A program made the translations under genes and the position numbers. Shown here piece by piece: positions 4,782-10,891 of a DNA stretch of 10,891 bases. This DNA is from Pseudomonadota bacterium (GTDB taxonomy: Bacteria > SAR324 > XYD2-FULL-50-16 > JAHJRI01). The stretch lies in assembly GCA_022360105.1 (NCBI GenBank), contig JAKSDL010000770.1, positions 1 to 10,891 on the forward strand, in the 5' to 3' direction. Position 1 is the first letter of the stretch, and every line of letters begins with the position of its first letter. The notes beneath the pieces were generated by a model. The model was not told the DNA's origin, did not search any database, and worked only from the letters and a program-made list of their open reading frames with translations.

Positions 4782-7424
4782 ATGAAGATAGAACTCGACT
4801 CTCTGATCAAGAAGCTCAACAAAATATGCATGCAGGCCATGCAAAAGGCTGCAGAACTTTGCGTATCCAACACTAATTATAATGTAGAAGTGGAGCATTT
4901 GATCCTGCAACTGCTGGAACAACCAGATACAGACATTGCTGCCATCCTGGACTATTTCAAAATTAGTCAGGAAAAGCCCATTAATCAATGCTCCGGGGCG
5001 ATTGATCGATTAAAACGTGGCAATTCAAGAACACCGGCCATGTCTCCGCATATTGTCACTCTTCTGCAAGAAGCCTGGATGGCTTCGTCCATGAAATTAG
5101 GCAAAGGTCAGATTAGATCGGGAGCTATTCTGATTGGACTGCTAACCGATGCTACTTTGAGAGGAGTGATTCTTGAGTCGATTCCTGTTTTGTTGCAAGT
5201 CCCATTGAAAAAACTGACTGAAGATTACAATAAAATTGTCAGATATTCGAAAGAATCCGGATACAAATCAGATGTTAGCGAAGAGCAAACTGAATCAGAA
5301 TCCGATCCGTTTGTAGATGAAGCAACGGAACATTCGGAAACTCTGGATCTTTACACGGTAAATATCACAAAAAAGGCCAGGGATGGTGAAATAGATCCGG
5401 TGGAAGGCAGAGATAGGGAAATCAGACAGATCATCGATATTCTCATGAGACGTCGGCAAAACAATCCAATTCTGACTGGAGATGCAGGCGTCGGTAAAAC
5501 AGCCATCGTAGAAGGGTTTGCTTTAAAGGTGGTTAGTGGTGACGTGCCACCGGCCCTGAAAGATGTATCTGTCAGAATGCTTGATCTGGGACTGTTGCAG
5601 GCCGGAGCCGGGGTTAAAGGTGAATTCGAACAGCGATTGAAAGATGTGGTGAATGAAGTGAAAGCTTCTCCTACACCGATAATCCTTTTTGTAGACGAAG
5701 CTCATACCCTGATTGGAGCAGGAGGACAGGCAGGTCAAAATGATGCGGCCAATTTACTCAAACCTGCTCTTGCTCGAGGAGAACTCAAAACAATAGCGGC
5801 CACAACCTGGAGTGAGTACAAAAAGTATTTTGAGAAAGATCACGCCCTGGTGAGACGTTTTCAAGTTATCAAAGTCGATGAGCCGGATCCTGATCGGGCC
5901 ATTGAAATGCTGAGAAGCGTTGCCAAATCACTTGAGAACTATCACGGGGTTCGTATTCTCGACGAAGCCATTGTAGATGCAGTGAAACTCTCCCATCGTT
6001 ATATATCCGGCAGAAAGCTGCCGGATAAGGCAGTCAGTCTCCTGGATACAGCTTGTGCGAGGGTTGCTGTCGGTCAGAATGCAACGCCGGCAGCCATAGA
6101 GGATATTAATCGCAGAATCAAAATGTTGAATCAGGAAATCTCCATCTTAAACAGGGATTGTACCTTAAATGGCAGTAAAAGCAGCCGTATTCAAGAGTTA
6201 ATGGACGAACAAGTCGCACAGGAAAAAGAGCTGACGAAACTGCAGAATCGTTGGGAGGACGAAAAACAGCTGATTGAAGTGATTCGAGATATGAGTAATG
6301 AGTTGGAAAACTCCGACCCTGCCAACCCTGCTGATAAAGAATTAAAACAGGCATTGTTGCAATCAAAATCAAGCCTGAAAGAGCTACAGGAAAAAGAACC
6401 GATGGCTCATGTTGAAGTCGATTCGGATATTATCGCTTCGGTTGTTTCCGGTTGGACCGGAATTCCAGTAGGAAAAATGATGACAGACGAAATCAAGTCA
6501 GTGCTTTCCTTGAAAGAAAAGATGGAAGAACGGCTCATCGGTCAATCCCACGCACTTGAGTCTGTTGCCAAACGGATTCGGACCTCGCGAGCAAGACTGG
6601 AAGATCCCGGAAAGCCCATCGGAGTGTTCATGCTGGTGGGTCCCAGCGGTGTAGGAAAAACCGAAACGGCACTTACCCTGGCAGAGCTTCTTTATGGTGG
6701 AGAGGAAAATGTTATCACAGTCAATATGTCTGAATACCAGGAAGCACACACAGTCTCGGGCCTAAAAGGAGCACCTCCGGGGTACGTTGGATACGGAACC
6801 GGGGGAGTGTTAACAGAAGCTGTAAGAAGGCAGCCCTTTAGTGTGGTACTTTTGGATGAAGTTGAGAAAGCGCATCCGGATGTTATGGAATTATTCTACC
6901 AGGTTTTTGATAAAGGAATTATCGAAGATGGTGAGGGAGTGAAAATCAATTTTAAGAATACAGTTATCCTATTAACTTCCAACCTGGGTACGGATGTAAT
7001 CAGCAAAATCTGTTCGGAATCTGATACCCAGCCAGATCCCGAATATATGCTGGAGCAAATTAGACCCAGTCTTTTGCAGCATTTTAAACCTGCGTTTCTT
7101 GGGAGATTGGTTGTGATTCCATATTTTCACCTGGGTGAAGATCAGATTCGAAAAATTGTGGATCTCAAGCTCGACAAAATTAAAAAGCGATTCCTGGAAC
7201 ACAACAACGCCACGTTAAATTTCGATCCGGCCCTTATTGAAGCCGTCACCTCCAGATGCACAGAAGTAGAAAGCGGAGCAAGAAATATAGACACTATTCT
7301 CACACACAACGTCTTGCCCGAACTTTCGGAAAAAATCCTGGTGAAAATGGCGGAAGGTAAAGATTTCGAACAAGTAAACGTCGCCCTCAACAAAGAAGGC
7401 CACTTTACCTACGAATTAAAATAA
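4782..7424 (+). CDS. clpV: T6SS AAA+ ATPase ClpV (TssH)
   Basis: ClpV extracts TssC from contracted sheaths and unfolds it so that the subunits can be reused. The 880-residue protein has the full ClpB/ClpV layout. An N-domain spans about residues 1-160. The first AAA+ ring has Walker A GDAGVGKT (233-240), a pore-loop region with AGAGVKGEFEQRL, and Walker B ILFVDEAH with D305 and E306. A coiled-coil middle domain falls at about 430-530. The second ring has Walker A GPSGVGKT (620-627), the pore motif GYVGYG, Walker B VVLLDEVEKAHPD with D692 and E693, and a C-terminal small domain. QAGAGVKGEFE and the N-domain point to ClpV rather than heat-shock ClpB, and the context agrees. All nucleotide-binding residues are intact. 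There is no clear Shine-Dalgarno. Confidence 0.96.
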   Translation: MKIELDSLIKKLNKICMQAMQKAAELCVSNTNYNVEVEHLILQLLEQPDTDIAAILDYFKISQEKPINQCSGAIDRLKRGNSRTPAMSPHIVTLLQEAWMASSMKLGKGQIRSGAILIGLLTDATLRGVILESIPVLLQVPLKKLTEDYNKIVRYSKESGYKSDVSEEQTESESDPFVDEATEHSETLDLYTVNITKKARDGEIDPVEGRDREIRQIIDILMRRRQNNPILTGDAGVGKTAIVEGFALKVVSGDVPPALKDVSVRMLDLGLLQAGAGVKGEFEQRLKDVVNEVKASPTPIILFVDEAHTLIGAGGQAGQNDAANLLKPALARGELKTIAATTWSEYKKYFEKDHALVRRFQVIKVDEPDPDRAIEMLRSVAKSLENYHGVRILDEAIVDAVKLSHRYISGRKLPDKAVSLLDTACARVAVGQNATPAAIEDINRRIKMLNQEISILNRDCTLNGSKSSRIQELMDEQVAQEKELTKLQNRWEDEKQLIEVIRDMSNELENSDPANPADKELKQALLQSKSSLKELQEKEPMAHVEVDSDIIASVVSGWTGIPVGKMMTDEIKSVLSLKEKMEERLIGQSHALESVAKRIRTSRARLEDPGKPIGVFMLVGPSGVGKTETALTLAELLYGGEENVITVNMSEYQEAHTVSGLKGAPPGYVGYGTGGVLTEAVRRQPFSVVLLDEVEKAHPDVMELFYQVFDKGIIEDGEGVKINFKNTVILLTSNLGTDVISKICSESDTQPDPEYMLEQIRPSLLQHFKPAFLGRLVVIPYFHLGEDQIRKIVDLKLDKIKKRFLEHNNATLNFDPALIEAVTSRCTEVESGARNIDTILTHNVLPELSEKILVKMAEGKDFEQVNVALNKEGHFTYELK

Positions 7425-7431
7425 ATAAATC

Positions 7432-7489
7432 GAAAGCGTAGCTTTCACAAACTAAAAATCCCTATATCTAAAATCATAAATCTAAAATG
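7432..7489 (+). repeat. hairpin plus AAATC heptamer module, copy 1
   Basis: GAAAGC-GTA-GCTTTC (7432-7446) is a perfect 6-bp hairpin beginning 7 nt after the clpV stop. It is followed by ACAA and then by ATC-containing units at 7458, 7466, 7473 and 7480, mostly 7 nt apart (CTATATC, TAAAATC, ATAAATC, TAAAATG). The module runs up to the start of the small membrane gene and takes the place of a Shine-Dalgarno. A second copy with the same layout precedes the tssM candidate. Confidence 0.6.
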
Positions 7490-7493
7490 TCAT

Positions 7494-7814
7494 ATGTCTG
7501 AATACAGTTTTGAAAAAAGATCAATTGTTACCCTTATCATCAGCATGATTGTGTTATTGATTTTGGTTTATTTTCTGGGATTACTGACAGGTATGGGAAT
7601 GGATCGATCGGAACAGAATCCGTCTACCCAGCTCACTGCTTCCACGTCACCTGAAGAGGAATCACAAAGTTCTGATTCAACCGAAGTAGCAAAAACCAAT
7701 ACCAAAAAATCGGCCTTGTCTTATGAAACTGAACCAAAGCCAGTAACACCCGATTTTAAGGAAGTATCGCCCAAAGCAGAACAACCCGGAATCAGTCAAC
7801 CAAAAAAAGAATGA
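7494..7814 (+). CDS. small single-pass membrane protein of unknown function
   Basis: I do not recognise a family. The 106-residue product has a short N-terminus with K8 and R9, one hydrophobic segment (about 10-33), and a 70-residue tail rich in S, T, P, E and K with no cysteine and no predicted fold. By the positive-inside rule the N-terminus would be cytoplasmic and the tail periplasmic. The segment YFLGLLTGMGM (26-36) resembles the anchors of SPOR-domain envelope proteins, but no SPOR domain follows here or in the spacer. It lies between clpV and the lipoprotein gene, so it may be an accessory envelope part of this T6SS. An ATG 7 nt upstream is out of frame. There is no Shine-Dalgarno, and the coding call rests on the membrane segment and codon pattern. 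Confidence 0.65.
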   Translation: MSEYSFEKRSIVTLIISMIVLLILVYFLGLLTGMGMDRSEQNPSTQLTASTSPEEESQSSDSTEVAKTNTKKSALSYETEPKPVTPDFKEVSPKAEQPGISQPKKE

Positions 7815-8040
7815 TGATGCTTTGGAGAGTGAAAGTTACGCTTAATGAGACACTTACCCAAAGGAAGATTTTACTTATCAGGATAGTTTCAATGTTAATA
7901 AAACTCTGTCTCAAGTAACAACGAGAACATTCACGTTTGCGGTCACGAGCACGAATTTAAACAATGATAGTTTTTGTTAGGCCTTCGGCCTACGACCTTT
8001 ATATAGTAAGTTTTCTAAACCCTATTCACAAAACAGAACC
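7815..8040 (+). other. spacer before the lipoprotein gene, with a GGCC hairpin
   Basis: No coding region or strong promoter is seen here. TAGGCC-TTC-GGCCTA (7978-7992) is a perfect 6-bp hairpin 48 nt before the lipoprotein start. It is not followed by a T-run on the + strand, so it is not an obvious terminator. It is the same kind of small hairpin with a 3-nt loop as those after clpV and tssL. Confidence 0.5.
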
Positions 8041-9729
8041 ATGAAAAGGTATAGCAAGATTGTTAAAAAATCACTGACCCTCTGCGGTTATTATGGTTTA
8101 ATCGTACCGGCGCTTGTCATATTGGCTGGCTGCGCGGAAAGTGCCTTTATGCAGGCCAAACAGCGAAACACCTTTACCGGTTATACAGAATTTCTGGCAA
8201 CTCATGGTGACAGTGAATTCGCGGAAGAGGCGCTTTCTCTCCGCAATAGAAAGGCTTTTGATGCTGTGAAACAAAAAGATACCTTGGAAGCCTACAAGGA
8301 GTTTCTGACCGACTATGGCGACAGTGAGTTTGCAGACGAAGCTACCTACCGCAAAATCCGCAGGAAATTCATCATTACCAACAAAGTAAGCGTTTATGAT
8401 GAGTATAGCGAGGAGTACCCGTCTGGAAAGTTTATCCACAAAATCAAAGAACTCAAAGAAAAAGCCTGGTTTGAGCAGGTCAAAAAAGAAAATACCATTG
8501 ATGCCTGCAATGAATTTCTGGATGACAGCACCAACGAAATCTATGTAGATGCGGTTAAAAAAATTAAAGAGAAAGTCTTTTACGAGCAGGTGAGGCGACA
8601 GAATAATATTCAGGGGTACGATGACTACATGACGGAATTCCCTGATGGCAAATTTACTAAACGGGTGGAAGCCTTGAAAGAAAGAGCCTGGTTTGAGCAT
8701 GCCAGAAGACAGGAAACGGTGCAGGTTTATGATGAATATCTCAACCTGTTTCCGGAAGGAAAATATGGAGCCCTGGTTCAAAAAATGCGTGAAAAAACCA
8801 TGTATGAATACGCTAAAAAACAAAACACCCTGGATGAATACGATAATTACTTAAAGGATTATCCAAAAGGTGGATACGCCACCCAGGTTATGGCTGCCAA
8901 GGAAAAATTGCAATTTGACAAAGCCAAAAGACTCGACACGATCCAGTCCTATGATGAATACCTGAACAATTTCCCCAAGGGTCTTTATCTCAAAGAGGCC
9001 ACGCTTCATAGAGAGTCATTGGTTTATCAACAGGCCCGACAAGCTGATACTATCGAGTTTTATGACAATTATATGAAAGAGTATCCGGCCGGCCCTCATA
9101 TTGTAGAGGTAAAGGCATTAAAAGAAAAACGAACATTTGAAAGGGCCAGAATCTCTAATAAGGTCGATGATTACGACGCCTATATTAAAAATTTCCCCTT
9201 GGGTGAATACTTGCCACAAGTAAAAAAATTAAGAGAGAAAGCCTGGTTTGATACTGTTGTAGTCACTAATACCGTGGATGATTACAAAGGATATCTACAG
9301 GAATTTCCGGAGGGAAAATACAAGGCCAGCGTTAAATCGCTGTTGGATTCACTGTTGGATAAGAGCAAACAGTTGACAGCAAAAGACTGGGTGGAAAATG
9401 GTTTGGCGTTGAAAAGAGGCGGTGAAGCATCAAAAACAGAATTGCTGAGCTACTTCAATAACGCCATTCAACTTGATCCTCAGTATGCAAGGGCATTTGG
9501 AAATAGAGGTTTGGTTTATCTGGAAATGAAACAGTTTGATAAGGCATTAAGGGATTTTAACCAATCAATCAGACTGGATGGAACCAATCCCAAAGGCTAT
9601 GTATATCGTGGAGACACTTATAAGAAAATCGGCAAGAAAATTGAAATGTGTGTGGATTACCGCAAAGCCTGTGAACTGGATGTCTGCTCAGCCCTGCAAA
9701 TGGTCCAGGCAGATAATCTGTGTCTATAG
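8041..9729 (+). CDS. repeat-rich lipoprotein with C-terminal TPR units, possible T6SS envelope component
   Basis: The N-terminus is a lipoprotein signal: basic residues (K2 to K10), a hydrophobic stretch (about 17-29) and the lipobox LAGC with C31. Residue +2 is Ala, so there is no Asp retention signal of the E. coli type. Residues 35-437 are eleven tandem repeats of 37 residues; only the third, at 33, departs. The consensus is roughly AWFE-x-A-x4-NT-x3-YD-x-YL-x2-FP-x-GKY, then a charged helix ending KEK. Three TPR-like units follow (about 448-481, 482-515, 516-549), including AFGNRGLVYLEMKQFDKAL. Four cysteines lie near the end (C537, C544, C549, C561). It would form an elongated helical rod in the periplasm. 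It sits just before tssL, where a tssJ might be expected, but has no resemblance to TssJ. The T6SS role is inferred from position. Confidence 0.85.
   Translation: MKRYSKIVKKSLTLCGYYGLIVPALVILAGCAESAFMQAKQRNTFTGYTEFLATHGDSEFAEEALSLRNRKAFDAVKQKDTLEAYKEFLTDYGDSEFADEATYRKIRRKFIITNKVSVYDEYSEEYPSGKFIHKIKELKEKAWFEQVKKENTIDACNEFLDDSTNEIYVDAVKKIKEKVFYEQVRRQNNIQGYDDYMTEFPDGKFTKRVEALKERAWFEHARRQETVQVYDEYLNLFPEGKYGALVQKMREKTMYEYAKKQNTLDEYDNYLKDYPKGGYATQVMAAKEKLQFDKAKRLDTIQSYDEYLNNFPKGLYLKEATLHRESLVYQQARQADTIEFYDNYMKEYPAGPHIVEVKALKEKRTFERARISNKVDDYDAYIKNFPLGEYLPQVKKLREKAWFDTVVVTNTVDDYKGYLQEFPEGKYKASVKSLLDSLLDKSKQLTAKDWVENGLALKRGGEASKTELLSYFNNAIQLDPQYARAFGNRGLVYLEMKQFDKALRDFNQSIRLDGTNPKGYVYRGDTYKKIGKKIEMCVDYRKACELDVCSALQMVQADNLCL
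8143..9351 (+). repeat. eleven tandem 111-bp coding repeats
   Basis: Each unit encodes 37 residues (unit 3 encodes 33). Boundaries by residue: 35-71, 72-108, 109-141, 142-178, 179-215, 216-252, 253-289, 290-326, 327-363, 364-400 and 401-437. DNA identity is partial. AAAGCCTGGTTTGAGCA, for example, recurs almost unchanged at about 8460 and 8686. The repeats are therefore old and diverged, and recent slippage is unlikely. Protein-level conservation is clearest in units 4 to 11. Confidence 0.85.
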
Positions 9730-9734
9730 TTGTA

Positions 9735-9820
9735 GGATGAGTAACTCGTTACCCATCAATTGACTAAATAGGCTTGATCTAAAGAATTCGTGGGTTAGAT
9801 AACTCATTACCCATCAATAA
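9735..9820. repeat. REP-like repeats before tssL
   Basis: TAACTCGTTACCCATCAAT (9742-9760) recurs at 9800-9818 with one change (A for G). The first copy lies within a near-perfect palindrome, GATG-A-GTAAC-TC-GTTAC-C-CATC (9736-9757), with only one mismatched pair. The second copy is preceded by GGGTTAGA and forms a weaker dyad with its own ACCC. Paired palindromes of this kind look like intergenic repetitive (REP-type) elements. The lipoprotein stop is just upstream and tssL starts 26 nt downstream. Confidence 0.5.
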
Positions 9821-9846
9821 ACAAAGTTAAAACTAAGGTCCCTGAA

Positions 9847-10623
9847 ATGCCAGAAGTAGAAAACAAAGAAAAGTTCCTGTTGCAGCACTTCCACCAGTTT
9901 TACGTACGATTGGAAGAATTAAAAACCATGGCGAAAGCCGGCACCTGGATCTATTCTGATGATGCTAAAATCGAAAAGCAGCAAAGCAAGGACGACGATT
10001 CGAAATTGTCATCAAACCAGGTTTATCAGGAATTGATTTCGATGTTCGAAAATCAGCAGATAGCTGCAGGAAAATCCGGCGGGGAAATGGGCACCAAGTT
10101 ATACAATGATGCGCTGTTTATTATGACTGCCATCGCGGATGAGGTCTTTTTGACCATGAGTTGGGCCGGCCAGGAGGCATGGAGTAGATTTTTGTTAGAA
10201 ACAAAGTTTTTCGGCAGCAATGCCGGCGGAGATATCTTTTTTCTAAAACTGGATTCTCTTTTGAAAGAAAGAGACCCGGTTTATACAGAGATCGCTATCA
10301 TGTTCCTCCTGGCCTTATCACTTGGATTCAGGGGCAAGTATCACGGTGTAAATGACGCGGGAGCGATAGAAACATACAAAGATCAGCTGTATACCTTCAT
10401 TTTTCAAAAACCACCTGAATTGAACAGGATGGATAAAAAACTGTTTGCTGAAAGCTACATGCACACACTGGAAAAGGAGTCAAAAACAGTCATTCCTGGT
10501 CTAAAAAAGTGGTACGGTTTTGTGGCCCTTTTAGCAGTGTCTTTGTTAGGCATCTCCCATATCATCTGGATGCAAATGACCGGCGATATATCCAAAACAG
10601 TCTCCCAGATTCTGGGTGGTTGA
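9847..10623 (+). CDS. tssL: T6SS inner-membrane protein TssL (DotU/IcmH family)
   Basis: TssL joins TssM in the inner-membrane part of the T6SS membrane complex and contacts the baseplate from the cytoplasm. The cytoplasmic domain (about residues 1-215) has the DotU signature in order: YNDALFIMTAIADEVFL (86-102), SWAGQEAWSRFLLETKFFGS (105-124), GGDIFFLKLDSLL (127-139) and FLLALSLGFRGKY (153-165). One transmembrane helix follows near the C-terminus (222-244), with 14 residues beyond it. There is no OmpA-like peptidoglycan-binding extension, so this is a short-form TssL. An unusual insertion rich in D, K, Q and S lies at about 38-56. A weak AAGG precedes the ATG. Its partner gene starts 60 nt downstream. 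Confidence 0.95.
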   Translation: MPEVENKEKFLLQHFHQFYVRLEELKTMAKAGTWIYSDDAKIEKQQSKDDDSKLSSNQVYQELISMFENQQIAAGKSGGEMGTKLYNDALFIMTAIADEVFLTMSWAGQEAWSRFLLETKFFGSNAGGDIFFLKLDSLLKERDPVYTEIAIMFLLALSLGFRGKYHGVNDAGAIETYKDQLYTFIFQKPPELNRMDKKLFAESYMHTLEKESKTVIPGLKKWYGFVALLAVSLLGISHIIWMQMTGDISKTVSQILGG

Positions 10624-10633
10624 TATGAAAATG

Positions 10634-10677
10634 GAAAGCAAAGCTTTCACAATACAAAAAATCACTAATCTAAAATA
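10634..10677 (+). repeat. hairpin plus AAATC heptamer module, copy 2
   Basis: GAAAGC-AAA-GCTTTC (10634-10648) is a perfect 6-bp hairpin 11 nt after the tssL stop. It is followed by ACAA and then by ATC units at 10661 and 10668 (7 nt apart) and TAAAATA. Order and spacing match the module between clpV and the small membrane gene: stop codon, hairpin, ACAA, AAATC heptamers, then a start codon without a Shine-Dalgarno. Confidence 0.6.
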
Positions 10678-10683
10678 GAAAAA

Positions 10684-10891
10684 ATGTTCTCATCAAGTGT
10701 AATATTCTGGCTCTTCATTTCTACCTCCGGACTAATCTTTCTTGTTATTGGAACGGTCGTTTTTCAACTCAAGAAAGCAAGTAAAAAGGCCTCTGCCTCT
10801 GAATCGGCAGAAGAAAAGATGCTCAAGGATAAACGCTTTGATTCCTTTATGAAGATGCGCGGATCATTTCGTGAGGCTGCAAAATTTCTGA
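10684..10891 (+). CDS. tssM: probable T6SS membrane protein TssM, N-terminal fragment cut by the window end
   Basis: Only 69 codons are inside the window and the frame is open at the edge. Residues about 6-27 form a hydrophobic membrane segment (VIFWLF through FLVIGTVVF). A basic, low-complexity stretch follows (KKASKKASASESAEEK), then RGSFREAAKFL (59-69). A short anchor followed by a charged linker and an SFR-x-A-x2-L helix is what I expect ahead of the GTPase-like domain in TssM/IcmF proteins. The position directly after tssL fits. The diagnostic Walker motif and periplasmic domain lie outside the window, so the name rests mainly on context. Another anchored T6SS protein is possible. There is no Shine-Dalgarno. 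Confidence 0.6.
   Translation, partial: MFSSSVIFWLFISTSGLIFLVIGTVVFQLKKASKKASASESAEEKMLKDKRFDSFMKMRGSFREAAKFL

Noticed and set aside
4782..7424. Assignment of the ATPase as the heat-shock disaggregase ClpB
   Set aside because: The pore-region sequence QAGAGVKGEFE, the N-domain and the location inside a T6SS operon fit ClpV better.
7811..7921. Short ORF beginning ATGATGATG across the end of the small membrane gene
   Set aside because: About 36 codons with no ribosome binding site, no recognisable motif and an ordinary random-like composition.
8098..8823. 241-codon open frame on the minus strand within the lipoprotein gene
   Set aside because: It lies opposite the 111-bp coding repeats, which give periodic stop-free antisense sequence. 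Its translation is F/I-rich with no domain logic, and the sense strand is clearly coding.
1..10891. CRISPR arrays, tRNA or rRNA genes, intact insertion sequences
   Set aside because: No regularly spaced direct repeats with unique spacers, no tRNA-like cloverleaf or rRNA core sequence, and no transposase ORF were seen on either strand.

Overview
The window holds the first part of a canonical (type i) type VI secretion system (T6SS) locus. All genes are on the + strand and run off the right-hand end. In order they are tssA (cap/baseplate organiser), tssB and tssC (contractile sheath), hcp (tube), tssH/clpV (sheath-recycling AAA+ ATPase), a small single-pass membrane protein, a repeat-rich lipoprotein, tssL (DotU-like inner-membrane protein) and the first 69 codons of a membrane protein that is probably tssM. 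No tssE, tssF, tssG, tssK, vgrG or PAAR gene is visible, and no classical tssJ.

The organism cannot be named from this sequence. Coding DNA is moderately AT-rich and the spacers are very AT-rich. Only some genes have Shine-Dalgarno sequences. The spacers carry heptameric AAATC tracts and small hairpins. The lipoprotein repeat (NT-x3-Y-x2-Y-x3-FP-x-G-x-Y) is a type I associate with Bacteroidota and related FCB-type lineages. ClpV, TssL and a probable TssM argue against the Bacteroidota-specific T6SSiii, so a non-proteobacterial genome with a T6SSi is my best guess, held loosely.

Layout. 1-571: AT-rich leader with no convincing gene, a candidate promoter, a run of inverted repeats and a GC-rich 58-nt foldable element just before tssA. 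572-4448: the structural block tssA-tssB-tssC-hcp. 4449-4781: a 333-nt spacer with a 96-nt hairpin element after hcp, a 7-nt tandem repeat and an ACCACAAAGA inverted repeat. 4782-7424: clpV. 7494-9729: the two envelope genes with no standard Tss name. 9847-10891: tssL and the probable tssM start. REP-like repeats precede tssL. A shared hairpin-plus-heptad module precedes both the small membrane gene and the tssM candidate.

How the genes work together. TssB and TssC form the sheath around a tube of stacked Hcp hexamers, TssA guides their polymerisation, and ClpV disassembles the contracted sheath. TssL and TssM form the inner-membrane part of the anchoring complex. The lipoprotein sits where an outer-membrane partner would be expected. 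It is the best candidate here for something undescribed: eleven near-exact 37-residue repeats followed by three TPR-like units and a cysteine-rich C-terminus.
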